DNA from: Bacteroidota bacterium
GTDB lineage: Bacteria > Bacteroidota > Bacteroidia > AKYH767-A > 2013-40CM-41-45
NCBI GenBank assembly: GCA_016720655.1
Contig: JADKKE010000032.1
Location: 558,001 to 622,000, forward strand
Direction of reading: 5' to 3'
DNA: 64,000 nucleotides
The notes beneath the pieces are model-generated. The model was not told the origin of the DNA, searched no databases, and worked only from the letters and a program-made list of their open reading frames with translations. Made by a program: the position numbers and the translations under genes. This document shows positions 25,919 to 35,644 of this stretch, piece by piece (the stretch's first letter is position 1; the number at the start of each line of letters is the position of its first letter).

Positions 25919-26794
25919 TTATTTTTTGACAGTTCCTTCTTCATCAAGTCGCAATCTGAATGCATAGGAAATTTTCAAGAGCAATCCGTCAGAAGTTTTA
26001 ATATCGGTATAAGTTGATTCGCCGTCAATTCTGACACCCGGTTTGATTTCACGAAGTATACTGTGGCCAGCTTCTACACTGATGACATGATTTTTAGCCA
26101 GGTAAAAATCGAAAAAAGCCTTTAACTGGTTATCGTTGACCCTAAGAAATTGATTAGATTCAGTTCGGTAACTACTCGTGAGTGAGCGGAACAGGAAGCC
26201 TCCTCTGAGAAGTTTGGAAAATTTGTATTCGAGATTCATACTCCCTGGCAAAATCCCGAAAATTTTTAAACGATCGTTCGGACGATAATCAATACCAAGA
26301 AGCGGTATAATGAAGGGACCAAAAAACTCACTGTTGTAATACACTCCAAATTTGTACGTGAGATTTGTCTTCTTTTCATATGCCATCACGAAGGCTCCAC
26401 CGTATTGCAAGGAATTTTTGTTCCAGTTGTTTTTTGAAAGTGTATTCAATCTTGCGATTCCCAAAACAGTACTTTTCCATTGCTTTGCTTTCCATTTGTG
26501 GACATAAGCCACAGGCAATTTGTATCCATGGATCGAATAGGAATTCGTAGTATCCCTGAACGAGATGAAATTATTTTCATAACCCGGACTGAACACTAAA
26601 AAATCATCTTTCAATTTTATTGGTACAGAAAGGTCCACAGCAGAGTATGCTGAATTTAATTCAGTGCGACCATCCTTGGCTTTGAATAGAGGAAAACTAG
26701 TTTGATGTGAAACAGAAAAGAGATCAAAAAAAGGTTGCGCCTGAATATTTGTCGCAAATAGTAAAAACAAAAACAAAAATAAAATCTTCCGCAT
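25919..26794 (-). CDS. DUF6268-type outer-membrane β-barrel protein
   Basis: Predicted outer-membrane protein of 291 aa. The ATG at 26794 opens a signal peptide (RKILFLFLFLLFATNIQAQ); an upstream ATG at 26830 would add 12 residues before it and is less likely. The mature part is made of alternating β-strands with aromatic ends (YSAVDLSVPIKL, KFGVYYNSEFFG, FLFRSLTSSYRTESN) and ends near KISYAFRLRLDEEGTVKK. It matches the DUF6268 family of Bacteroidota, whose function is unknown. Stands between fbp (convergent, 25 nt) and mfd (divergent). Confidence 0.78.
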   Translation of the reverse strand: MRKILFLFLFLLFATNIQAQPFFDLFSVSHQTSFPLFKAKDGRTELNSAYSAVDLSVPIKLKDDFLVFSPGYENNFISFRDTTNSYSIHGYKLPVAYVHKWKAKQWKSTVLGIARLNTLSKNNWNKNSLQYGGAFVMAYEKKTNLTYKFGVYYNSEFFGPFIIPLLGIDYRPNDRLKIFGILPGSMNLEYKFSKLLRGGFLFRSLTSSYRTESNQFLRVNDNQLKAFFDFYLAKNHVISVEAGHSILREIKPGVRIDGESTYTDIKTSDGLLLKISYAFRLRLDEEGTVKK

Positions 26795-26961
26795 GAAGGA
26801 ATATGAATTCTTAGATTTACAAATGAACACAACAGGATTGTTTTTTCCTATGTTTCAGGAGGCTATTTCTTTCAGTTTTTAGATTGAATTAAAAGCACAA
26901 GAGGATAGTCTTATTTCCTTAAATCTTCCGACCTTTGTGCCGGGACTTGCGCCCGAAATTT

Positions 26962-29900
26962 ATGAATCAAGCTGATTTGCTGGGATTTTATACGTCCCGG
27001 CCTATTGTTATTTCTATAAAATCCAGACTGTTAGAGCCTTTTGCGCATCGATTCCGTCTGGAAGGACTTTCTGGTTCATCGGATGCTGTGATCGCTGCCG
27101 CTATCACCGATGGAGAGTCGCGTACCCATGTTTTTGTATTGAATGACAGGGAAGAAGCAGCATACTTTCTGAACAATATGGAAAACCTGCGCGAAGAAAA
27201 CCCTCCGCTGTATTTTCCATCTTCTTACAAAAAACCTTTTCAAATTGAAGAGCTCGACAATGCCAATGTGCTCATGCGGGCGGAAGTTTTAGGTCGACTG
27301 AATCGGGGATCGAATACACTGGTTGTAACGTATCCGGATGCCATCTGTGAAAAAGTTGTCACCCGTCATAACCTGGAGAAGAATTCCATCGAAATGAGAG
27401 TGGGAGAAAAAATATCTGTTGAATTTATAACAGAATTTTTGTTACACCACGAATTTGAAAATGTTGATTTTGTAGCCCAGGCCGGTGAGTTTTCTGTACG
27501 TGGTGGTATTGTCGATATTTTTTCTTTCGCCTATGAACTGCCTTACCGGATAGAATTTTATGGAGATGATGTAGAGAGTATCCGCACTTTTGATCCGGGT
27601 ACTCAATTGTCAGTACAGGCAATGAACCACATTACAATCATGCCCAATGTGCAGAAAAAATTGATGGAGGAGAGTCGTTCATCTTTTTTTGATTTTATTC
27701 CTTCATCAGCTGTGGTGTGGTTTAAAGACATGAATGCTGCCATCGCATACATTGAACAACAATTGGAAAAAGTCAAAGAGAACATCAGGGAAACAAAAAC
27801 ATACTCACCCGATGACCTTAACCTGATTTTCGATTCCAGGGAAGAGTTGTTGGGTCGACTGGAAAAATTTCCTGTAGTGGAATTCGGACGCCGGTTTTAT
27901 TATTCCACAGGAGAATCTTTTTCTTTTTCTATTTCTCCTCAGCCTTCTTTCAATAAAAATTTTAATCTGCTCATCGGAAATTTGCAAAAGAACCAGGAGC
28001 AGGGAATAAAGAATATTTTGTTTGCCGATTCTCCACGACAAATTGAACGCTTGTATGCAATTTTTGAAGACCTTGAAAAAAAGCATCAGATAAAAAACAA
28101 AGTTGAATTCACTACTCTGCATTTATCTTTGCACGAAGGCTTTATTGATCACGAAGTAAAAATAGCTTGTTATACCGACCATCAGATTTTTGATCGTTAT
28201 CACCGTTTTCGTCTGAAGAAGAATTACAGCAGGAGCGAAGCGTTAACTATAAAAGAACTTTCCGGTTTAAAACCCGGTGATTATGTCACTCACATTGATC
28301 ATGGAGTTGGCAGGTTTGCAGGACTGGAAATGATTGATGTGAATGGAAAACCTCAGGAAGCTGTGCGACTTGTGTATCGTGACAATGATATCTTGTATGT
28401 AAGCATCCATTCCTTGCACCGTATTGCAAAATATTCCGGAAAGGATGGCGCTGTTCCTTCGCTTCACAAATTGGGTTCTTCCGCCTGGACTACATTAAAA
28501 CAAAAGACAAAGAAACGCGTCAAGGATATTGCAAAAGATCTGATTGCACTCTATGCAAAACGAAAAGCAACACGTGGATTTGCATTTTCACCGGATACGT
28601 ATTTACAAAATGAACTGGAAGCTAGTTTTATTTACGAAGACACTCCTGACCAGGTTAAATCAACGAGGGATGTCAAGCGTGACATGGAAAAAGAATATCC
28701 CATGGATCGGCTGGTATGTGGCGATGTCGGATTTGGAAAAACGGAAGTTGCTATCCGTGCTGCTTTTAAAGCGGTGACAGATGGAAAGCAAGCTGCCGTT
28801 CTGGTTCCCACTACCATTCTTGCTTTGCAGCATCACAACACGTTCAGAGACCGATTGAAAGATTTTCCATGCACCGTTGATTATATTAATCGCTTCAAGA
28901 GCGCAGCGAAGCAAAAAGAAACTCTGGAAAAGCTAGCTTCCGGCAAGATTGATATCATTATTGGAACACATCGCTTGCTTGGCAAGGATGTTAAATTCAA
29001 GGACCTGGGCTTGATGATCATTGATGAGGAGCAAAAGTTTGGCGTGGCAGCAAAGGAAAAGCTGAAAGCCATTCGTGTGAATGTGGATACGCTCACGCTC
29101 ACAGCAACACCGATTCCACGAACATTGCAATTCTCGCTGATGGGTGCCCGTGATCTGAGTATTATTACGACACCGCCACCGAATAGATATCCTGTGACTA
29201 CAGAGCTTCACACATTTGATGAAAAGCTGATTCGGGAGGCTATTGATTATGAAGTGAGCAGAGGCGGACAGGTATTCTTCGTACACAACCGGGTACAGGA
29301 TATTCACGATATGGCTGCTTTGATTAGCAAATTGGTTCCGGGATTAAAAGTTGCTATCGGGCACGGACAGATGGATGGTGATAAGTTGGAAGGAATTCTG
29401 ATGGATTTCGTAGCGGGGCAATACGACGTTCTTGTTGCAACAACGATTATTGAATCCGGACTGGACATTGCAAATGCGAATACGATCATCATCAACCAGG
29501 CTCAGAATTTCGGATTGAGTGATTTACACCAAATGCGTGGCCGTGTTGGCCGATCAAATAAAAAGGCATTCTGTTATCTGCTTGCGCCTCCTTCCACAGT
29601 TCTTACAAATGAGGCTCGACAGCGTTTGCGTGCCATTGAAGAATTCTCGGATCTTGGAAGTGGTTTTCATGTCGCTATGCGCGATCTGGATATTCGCGGT
29701 GCCGGGAATCTCCTGGGAGGAGAGCAAAGTGGTTTCATTTCGGAAATTGGATTTGAGATGTATCATAAAATTCTGGATGAAGCGATTCAGGAATTGAAAG
29801 AAACAGAGTTCTCTGCTTTGTATCAGGAAGAAGTTCGTGAACGTAAATTCGTATCCGATTGCCAGATTGATACCGACCTGGAAATTTTGCTTCCTTCGGA

Positions 29901-30312
29901 TTTTGTGAATAACGTCACTGAGCGATTGGTATTATACAAAGATCTGGATAGCCTGCAGAATGAAGAGCAGTTGGTCGAATATGAAAGCAAACTTCGTGAT
30001 CGTTTTGGACCCATCCCTGTACCGGCAAAGCAACTCCTGAATACGATCCGATTGCGCTGGCTTGCGGAAAAACTTGGCTTCGAAAAAATTCTCCTGAAGA
30101 ATAAACGTTTTATAGGTTATTTTGTAAGCAATCCTACCTCACCTTTTTATCAATCGGAAATATTTACCGGTGTGTTAAAATTTGTTCAAACGAATTCGCA
30201 ACGTTGCCGCTTGAAAGAGGAAAAATCCAGGCTATCACTAACAATGAAGGATATAGAGTCCGTTGATCAGGCCAATACCATGCTTCAGAAAATCCTGGGC
30301 ATAGTGGAGTGA
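26962..30312 (+). CDS. mfd: Transcription-repair coupling factor
   Basis: Mfd is a DNA translocase that removes RNA polymerase stalled at lesions and recruits UvrA. The 1116-aa product has the UvrB-like N-terminal region (about 130–250, with ISVRGGIVDIFSF-type segment), the CarD-like RNAP-interacting domain (about 435–500: LKPGDYVTHIDHGVGRF…VRLVYRDNDILYV), the helicase motor (GDVGFGKTEVAIRAAFKA near 590; DEEQKFG box near 688; TATPIPRTL), motif VI region HQMRGRVGRS, and the C-terminal TRCF domain (about 960–1060). Start at 26962 (MNQADLLGFY) chosen over a start 27 nt upstream. Intact over 3.3 kb. Confidence 0.97.
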   Translation: MNQADLLGFYTSRPIVISIKSRLLEPFAHRFRLEGLSGSSDAVIAAAITDGESRTHVFVLNDREEAAYFLNNMENLREENPPLYFPSSYKKPFQIEELDNANVLMRAEVLGRLNRGSNTLVVTYPDAICEKVVTRHNLEKNSIEMRVGEKISVEFITEFLLHHEFENVDFVAQAGEFSVRGGIVDIFSFAYELPYRIEFYGDDVESIRTFDPGTQLSVQAMNHITIMPNVQKKLMEESRSSFFDFIPSSAVVWFKDMNAAIAYIEQQLEKVKENIRETKTYSPDDLNLIFDSREELLGRLEKFPVVEFGRRFYYSTGESFSFSISPQPSFNKNFNLLIGNLQKNQEQGIKNILFADSPRQIERLYAIFEDLEKKHQIKNKVEFTTLHLSLHEGFIDHEVKIACYTDHQIFDRYHRFRLKKNYSRSEALTIKELSGLKPGDYVTHIDHGVGRFAGLEMIDVNGKPQEAVRLVYRDNDILYVSIHSLHRIAKYSGKDGAVPSLHKLGSSAWTTLKQKTKKRVKDIAKDLIALYAKRKATRGFAFSPDTYLQNELEASFIYEDTPDQVKSTRDVKRDMEKEYPMDRLVCGDVGFGKTEVAIRAAFKAVTDGKQAAVLVPTTILALQHHNTFRDRLKDFPCTVDYINRFKSAAKQKETLEKLASGKIDIIIGTHRLLGKDVKFKDLGLMIIDEEQKFGVAAKEKLKAIRVNVDTLTLTATPIPRTLQFSLMGARDLSIITTPPPNRYPVTTELHTFDEKLIREAIDYEVSRGGQVFFVHNRVQDIHDMAALISKLVPGLKVAIGHGQMDGDKLEGILMDFVAGQYDVLVATTIIESGLDIANANTIIINQAQNFGLSDLHQMRGRVGRSNKKAFCYLLAPPSTVLTNEARQRLRAIEEFSDLGSGFHVAMRDLDIRGAGNLLGGEQSGFISEIGFEMYHKILDEAIQELKETEFSALYQEEVRERKFVSDCQIDTDLEILLPSDFVNNVTERLVLYKDLDSLQNEEQLVEYESKLRDRFGPIPVPAKQLLNTIRLRWLAEKLGFEKILLKNKRFIGYFVSNPTSPFYQSEIFTGVLKFVQTNSQRCRLKEEKSRLSLTMKDIESVDQANTMLQKILGIVE

Positions 30313-30331
30313 TTCAAAAATCGAAAAGAAA

Positions 30332-32257
30332 TTAATTGTCGAGTGCAATCCGTATCACACCTTCCGCAAGTTCGAATATAATCAGCTTACCATCAACAGA
30401 ATATTTTCCTCCGCCTTCCACTGAAACAGGGGTGGACCGGATGGGTAGCATGATAGCAAGTCCTTCCATTCGTTTTGGGACATTTACGATCACAACTCTT
30501 CTTCCACCTTCTTTGCTGATATCAATTGTAACTTCATTGCGGGCCGCCCACCACAGTCCAAAATCTCGAATGGTTCCGTACCAGGCATTGTCACCCATTT
30601 TCGCAATAAAAGCTTTTTCTACTTTGAGGCCGATTGAATTGGGGTGAACTTGCCCGATGAAACATCCGCCATAACGGGAAATCTTTTTTGCAAGACGAAT
30701 TGCTGATGCCGCCCGATCGAAAGTGTAGGGAGGAATTTCATCATCATCCGTCATCGGGAATTCAAATGCTTCGACTTCTGAATCGTATTCCCTGTTATAA
30801 TTCATCTGGAATGGGAGATGGGTAAGGGAACCATTTGCTGACACCGAGCTGCTGAACCGGTAACCTGTGGCAAGCAGACTTTGAGGATATGTAAAAGGAG
30901 TGTAGAGATGAGAAGAACGAAAACACATACTGTTGTTCACCGGTACAAAGTGATCGATTATAAAACGACTCACACGCATTTCTCCAAAAACCGTTCCTTT
31001 GTACGTCTTGTCCCAGGCCATCACATAGGGACGATAATCCGGATAAACTTCCTGGCCGCTTCCTTGTTCAAACTGATCAAACAAGGGTGAGCCGGAAACG
31101 GAATTACTTTGTAAATCCATGCCAAGAGCAAATAATTCTCTGAGTTTATTAAAGTCTTCGTTAGTATTGAAAACTGAAGCACTTCTGTCGCGGATGTATT
31201 TTGTTTGAATGAAGTAGGTTGAATGGATACCCAGTTTTTTTTCTTCACGGGCAAAATCAACAGCTTCATCGAGTGCTTTTCTGAAATTGATATTGTGTGT
31301 AATGCATACTGAAAGACTCTTGTTGTAAGGTACAGTACACACCGTTGTTGCATCTCTGTCGCTATCCAGATAGATATTTTTTAACAGACGAAGAATCACA
31401 TCGACTGTTGGTTCGAAATCATTGATCGGAGAACGGTTAAAATCTTCATGCCTGTTGTTGTGTGCTTTCAGAATGAGAAAGCCGATGTCGAAGCCAAAAG
31501 CATAAGCTTTTCCGGATTCATAAAAACGCTGTGAAATAGCGGTGGATTTGTCTTCGTAAGTTGCAATGGCAGGAAGCTGAGTTTTGGAATAACTGTAAGT
31601 TCCGATGGTCTCTTTAAATCGTTCTTTATTGCCCAATGAAATTCTCATTTCTTTTGGGTCTGTGAATTCTTTATTCAGGATATTGAAAGAATCCGGTTTA
31701 ATATTGATTTCAAAATGTTGCTTTGAAGGGATAGCTTCATCGAAGCCAAAAACTTCGTTCAAAGCTCCAAGTACCTGAATTCCAATGAGAGTGCCTCCAT
31801 TTCTTGGAAATGCGGCCAATGCTTGCAATGCATCAGGTGATAATGCGGCACCGGAAATCACAGGATATACCATCACAACCTGATGCTCCAATGCCTTCCT
31901 GTAATCTGTGGTAATTACGAATGGAACTCCGATTGATTTCAAACCATGAGCAACACCCAACCATGATGCAGTGGTATCGGTGACAAGAATCGCCATACGG
32001 TTGGAAGAACCGCTGGAGTATTTCTGCCAGGGAGTAGCAATACGAGGAGGAAAAACGGATTTATCTTCCGGACCACGGACCCCGGAAGAAACAAATATTT
32101 CATTTTTCCTTACTTCGTAAATTTCCGGATAGCTTGTATTTTTTAAAGCTCCTATTTCGTCCCCTTGACGATCAGAACTACATCCAAATAAGAAGAGAAA
32201 GGAGAGGATGAAGAAATTGCGGAAGTATCGAATAAAGTAAATAGTACGCTCAAACAT
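30332..32257 (-). CDS. Lipoprotein with a degenerate polysaccharide-deacetylase-like (NodB) domain
   Basis: Predicted lipoprotein of 641 aa: N-terminal hydrophobic stretch and lipobox LFGC with Cys26. About 85–290 form an α/β domain, possibly glutamine-amidotransferase-like (MAILVTDTTASWLGVAHGLKS…). About 312–480 resemble the NodB deacetylase fold: SLSVCITHNINFRKALDEA, GIHSTYFIQTKYI, FRSSHLYTPFTYPQSLLATGY. In active members motif 1 is T-H/F-D-x-D and motif 2 S-H-x-x-S-H; here they read THNIN (320–324) and SNSVSGS (384–390), so the metal ligands look lost. The C-terminus (about 555–641) is β-rich. May bind glycans without catalysis; fold assignment is inferred from motif pattern. Confidence 0.65.
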   Translation of the reverse strand: MFERTIYFIRYFRNFFILSFLFLFGCSSDRQGDEIGALKNTSYPEIYEVRKNEIFVSSGVRGPEDKSVFPPRIATPWQKYSSGSSNRMAILVTDTTASWLGVAHGLKSIGVPFVITTDYRKALEHQVVMVYPVISGAALSPDALQALAAFPRNGGTLIGIQVLGALNEVFGFDEAIPSKQHFEINIKPDSFNILNKEFTDPKEMRISLGNKERFKETIGTYSYSKTQLPAIATYEDKSTAISQRFYESGKAYAFGFDIGFLILKAHNNRHEDFNRSPINDFEPTVDVILRLLKNIYLDSDRDATTVCTVPYNKSLSVCITHNINFRKALDEAVDFAREEKKLGIHSTYFIQTKYIRDRSASVFNTNEDFNKLRELFALGMDLQSNSVSGSPLFDQFEQGSGQEVYPDYRPYVMAWDKTYKGTVFGEMRVSRFIIDHFVPVNNSMCFRSSHLYTPFTYPQSLLATGYRFSSSVSANGSLTHLPFQMNYNREYDSEVEAFEFPMTDDDEIPPYTFDRAASAIRLAKKISRYGGCFIGQVHPNSIGLKVEKAFIAKMGDNAWYGTIRDFGLWWAARNEVTIDISKEGGRRVVIVNVPKRMEGLAIMLPIRSTPVSVEGGGKYSVDGKLIIFELAEGVIRIALDN

Positions 32258-32445
32258 ATTTGCGCATGAATTTTGGAATCAAGAACCGTATTGGCAAACT
32301 TAAAAAAAAATGAAATGTAAGGATGAGCAGATCTGCCTTTAGTTTACATTATTGTAAAGAACAAATAATCATTTGAGTACTTGATTATGAATAGATTGTG
32401 CAGAAACAGGTTGAAAAATTCAATTCACAGGCAGGAAGCGAATGA

Positions 32446-33717
32446 TCAGGAAGCGCGGATTGCGTCTACAGGATTCATTTGAGCAGCTCTTAAGGCAGGA
32501 ATGATTCCGCTGATGATTCCGATCGAAGCAGAAATTAACAGGCCCATTGAAATGTTCGAAAGTGTGAGAGCAAAATCAAATTCAAACAGAGCTGTTGCAC
32601 CTGTTGCGACCAGGAAAACCAGGATTAATCCAATACACCCTCCAAAAATACAAAGCACAATTGCTTCCACCAGAAATTGCAAAAGGATAAAATAGCTTTT
32701 TGCTCCCAGGGACTTCTGGATCCCAATGATTGGGGTTCGTTCGCGGACTGACACAAACATAATATTAGCAATACTGAAGCCACCAACAAGGATAGAGAGC
32801 CCGCCGAGTATCCAGCCAACAATACTCAACACACGGAAGAGGTCTTTCAGACCATTGCTCAAAAGACTTGTTTCGTTCAGAGCGAAATCGTCTTCTTCTT
32901 TTGGTTTAAGCTTGCGTATGGAGCGCATTCCTCCTCTAAGATCGTCGCGAAGTTCAATGTTGCTGATGCCTTCTTTCGCTTTCACCATTACAAAAGGATC
33001 GACATTATCGCTTTTCAGGTTCACGAGGTTACGCGCAAAGTTGACAGGAACAATCACCTGGTTATCCGATGAATTGCCGACCATGCTGCTACCTTCTTTC
33101 TTCACAACACCGATAATATTCAGTTTAAAGCCCCGAATGATTATGGACTTGCCAATTGCATCTCCTTTTGGGAAAAGTCCGCTTTCAATATCAGCTCCTA
33201 TCAAAGCAAGTGGCTTCCCGCTATTACTCTCGTTTTCTGTAAAATATCTTCCATCTTTAATTTCAAGAACCTTGATCTTATCGTATTGATGCGAAACACA
33301 AAGTACGAGAGCGTTTTCGATCGAATTGCTTTCGTATTTAATCGTTTGGTTATTGATGGTAGCGACATAAGAAAAAACATCTGCTGACTCAGCCTTTCTC
33401 TGAATTTCGTTCATCTCCTTTATTCCAGGCAATGGTCTGTTCATGTACTTCCACCAGGGATATTCATCTCCACCATCTTCCGGAACCCAGGGCCACTTTT
33501 GAATGTAAATAACATTGTTCCCCAAGGTAGCAACATCGGCACGGATTTTTGTTTCCAAAGCATCTGTCGCTGTGAAAATTGCAATGATGGCAAAAATACC
33601 GATTGTGATTCCGAGTAAAGAAAGGATGGATCGAAGCTTGTTGACCCGAAGAGATTCAAAAGCGAACAAAAAACTTTCGCGGAACAAACGGATGAAAAGC
33701 CAGAATCTCGTTGACAT
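32446..33717 (-). CDS. ABC transporter permease, MacB/FtsX type
   Basis: Inner-membrane permease of 423 aa (start at 33717). TM1 is near residues 25–48 (LRSILSLLGITIGIFAIIAIF). A large periplasmic MacB-type domain spans about 50–285. Three TM segments follow in the FtsX-like domain (about 290–395: VGWILGGLSILVGGFSIANIMFVSV, FLVEAIVLCIFGGCIGLILVFLV, ISMGLLISASIGIISGIIPAL). The end ALRAAQMNPVDAIRAS is characteristic. No ATPase gene adjoins it here, so its partner is elsewhere. The start is taken at the second Met because the -7 box TACATTTG at 33727–33734 overlaps the upstream ATG. Confidence 0.9.
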   Translation of the reverse strand: MSTRFWLFIRLFRESFLFAFESLRVNKLRSILSLLGITIGIFAIIAIFTATDALETKIRADVATLGNNVIYIQKWPWVPEDGGDEYPWWKYMNRPLPGIKEMNEIQRKAESADVFSYVATINNQTIKYESNSIENALVLCVSHQYDKIKVLEIKDGRYFTENESNSGKPLALIGADIESGLFPKGDAIGKSIIIRGFKLNIIGVVKKEGSSMVGNSSDNQVIVPVNFARNLVNLKSDNVDPFVMVKAKEGISNIELRDDLRGGMRSIRKLKPKEEDDFALNETSLLSNGLKDLFRVLSIVGWILGGLSILVGGFSIANIMFVSVRERTPIIGIQKSLGAKSYFILLQFLVEAIVLCIFGGCIGLILVFLVATGATALFEFDFALTLSNISMGLLISASIGIISGIIPALRAAQMNPVDAIRAS

Positions 33718-33726
33718 AAGCTGGAA

Positions 33727-33734
33727 CAAATGTA
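33727..33734 (-). promoter_or_regulatory. -7 box candidate for the ABC permease gene (TACATTTG)
   Basis: Exact TAnnTTTG match on the minus strand, ending 10 nt before the ATG at 33717. It decides the start: an upstream ATG at 33729 would lie inside the box. Confidence 0.45.
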
Positions 33735-34039
33735 AGACTCTGGATGAAATGCACGTGCTGTTTAACGTAAATTAACGGTATTTTTTGCCTCTTAATTCAG
33801 TTGGAATTGATGGATTCAGACAATCCTCCGGGAACATGGCTCCTTTTAAAATTGTGCTCTTAGCGTACCTGGATTATTTTTTTTCAACACAGAATATTTC
33901 GTGTCCTTGGAATCGATTATTGCTTTCAAAGAGCATCATCCTGAAGAGATTTAAAACACAATTTTCTCTGTGAAATTAATTTTAGTGCTTGGCAATTCCC
34001 CGCTTAAATTTTCATAAAATTGCACTTGAATTCTGAGGA
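33735..34039. other. Divergent intergenic region between ABC permease and purH
   Basis: About 305 nt, AT-rich, with only short non-coding open frames. A weak -7 box candidate for purH (TAAAATTG at 34014–34021, one mismatch) is present. No hairpin or repeat was seen. Confidence 0.4.
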
Positions 34040-35566
34040 ATGAAATCATCAAAAAAGATCAGTAGCGCCCTGATCTCTGTTTATCATAAAGATCATCTCG
34101 AACCAATTGTCCGCAAGCTTCATGAGCTTGGAGTGACTTTGTATGCGACAGGCGGAACCCAGGATTTCATCGAAGGGCTCAAACTGCCCGTTGTTCCTGT
34201 GGAAGATGTAACCGATTACCCCTCTATTTTGGGTGGGAGAGTGAAGACTTTACACCCGAAGATATTCGGAGGGATTCTGAGTCGAAGAGAAAACTCTTCG
34301 GATATCACAGAAATGGAAGAATATAAAATTCCCAACATCGATCTGGTAATCGTTGATCTGTATCCCTTTGAATCTACACTTGCTTCCGGTGCAGATGAAC
34401 AGAGTATCATTGAAAAAATTGATATTGGAGGTATTTCACTGATTCGGGCAGCTGCAAAAAATTTCAAAGATGTGCTGATTATCCCTTCACGTGATCAATA
34501 TTCATTTCTATCCGACATCCTGAACAACCAGGATGGTGTAACATCGCTTGAAGATAGAAAACGCATGTGTGTTCAGGCTTTCGAACTCAGTTCACACTAT
34601 GATGCTGCTATTTTTGCATACTTCAATTCAGATAAATCAGTTGATGTTTTCAAACAAAGTATCCGTACTTCCCGTTCTCTGAGATATGGGGAAAATCCTC
34701 ATCAGGCTGCCAGATTCTATGGCCAATTTGAGGATATCTTTGAACAATTGCACGGGAAAGAAATTTCCTACAATAACCTTCTTGACATCGATGCAGCAGT
34801 AAGTCTGATAAAAGAATTTGAGGAACCTACTGTTGCTATTCTGAAACACAACAATGCTTGCGGAATAGCTTCCCGATCTTCGATTTCAGAAGCGTGGAAA
34901 GATGCCTTGTCTGCTGACCCTGTTTCGGCCTTTGGAGGAATTATTATTGTTAACCGTGAAATTGATGGTAAAAGTGCTGAGGCCATGAATCAGCTGTTTT
35001 TCGAAGTTCTTATTGCACCGGCATTCTCAAAAGATGCTTTAGAGGTGCTTAAACAAAAGAAAAACCGCATTCTGCTCGTTCAGAAGGGTACTGAGCTGTC
35101 TGCTAAACAATTTCGAACACTCCTGAACGGTGTTGTGGAACAAGACAGAGATTTGAAAACGGAGTCGGCTCGAGACATGAAAACAGTAACCAAATTAGCC
35201 CCAACTGCCGTAGAAGTATCTGATTTGGAGTTTGCAAACAAAATCGTGAAGCACACCAAATCAAATACAATAGTTCTTGCTAAAAACAAGCAATTATTGG
35301 CAAGTGGAACCGGTCAGACTTCCCGGGTTGACGCTTTGCAGCAAGCAATTGCAAAAGCGAAGAATTTCGGGTTTGATCTGAAAGGATCTGTGATGGCAAG
35401 TGATGCTTTCTTCCCTTTTCCTGATTGTGTGGAAATTGCGGATAAAGCGGGCATAAAAACAGTGATTCAGCCGGGAGGTTCTATCAAAGATCAGGAATCA
35501 ATCGATTATTGCAATGAGCACGGAATGGCGATGGTGATTACAGGGTTTAGACATTTTAAACATTAA
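34040..35566 (+). CDS. purH: Bifunctional AICAR transformylase / IMP cyclohydrolase
   Basis: Carries out the last two steps of IMP synthesis. The 508-aa product begins with the MGS-like IMP cyclohydrolase domain (KKISSALISVYHKDHLEPIV, GGTQDFIEG, GGRVKTLHPKIFGGIL; about 1–190). The AICAR transformylase domain follows (LRYGENPHQAARFYG near 213, LKHNNACGIA near 268, and the C-terminal QPGGSIKDQESIDYCNEHGMAMVITGFRHFKH). All motifs and the ending are standard. Stop lies 78 nt before mreB. Confidence 0.97.
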   Translation: MKSSKKISSALISVYHKDHLEPIVRKLHELGVTLYATGGTQDFIEGLKLPVVPVEDVTDYPSILGGRVKTLHPKIFGGILSRRENSSDITEMEEYKIPNIDLVIVDLYPFESTLASGADEQSIIEKIDIGGISLIRAAAKNFKDVLIIPSRDQYSFLSDILNNQDGVTSLEDRKRMCVQAFELSSHYDAAIFAYFNSDKSVDVFKQSIRTSRSLRYGENPHQAARFYGQFEDIFEQLHGKEISYNNLLDIDAAVSLIKEFEEPTVAILKHNNACGIASRSSISEAWKDALSADPVSAFGGIIIVNREIDGKSAEAMNQLFFEVLIAPAFSKDALEVLKQKKNRILLVQKGTELSAKQFRTLLNGVVEQDRDLKTESARDMKTVTKLAPTAVEVSDLEFANKIVKHTKSNTIVLAKNKQLLASGTGQTSRVDALQQAIAKAKNFGFDLKGSVMASDAFFPFPDCVEIADKAGIKTVIQPGGSIKDQESIDYCNEHGMAMVITGFRHFKH

Positions 35567-35586
35567 TATTCCGGGTTTAGGAAGCA

Positions 35587-35594
35587 TACCTTTG
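35587..35594 (+). promoter_or_regulatory. -7 box candidate for mreB (TACCTTTG)
   Basis: Matches TAnnTTTG, 50 nt before the mreB ATG and downstream of the purH stop, so the elongation cluster probably has its own promoter. No convincing -33 element. Confidence 0.4.
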
Positions 35595-35644
35595 TTCGGA
35601 GAAATTCAATATTTACTAACCATCAACTATCCTAAATAAAATTC

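Noticed and set aside
33785..33973. Open frame of 62 codons in the permease–purH gap
   Set aside because: No start context, no domain, and composition like the surrounding non-coding DNA.
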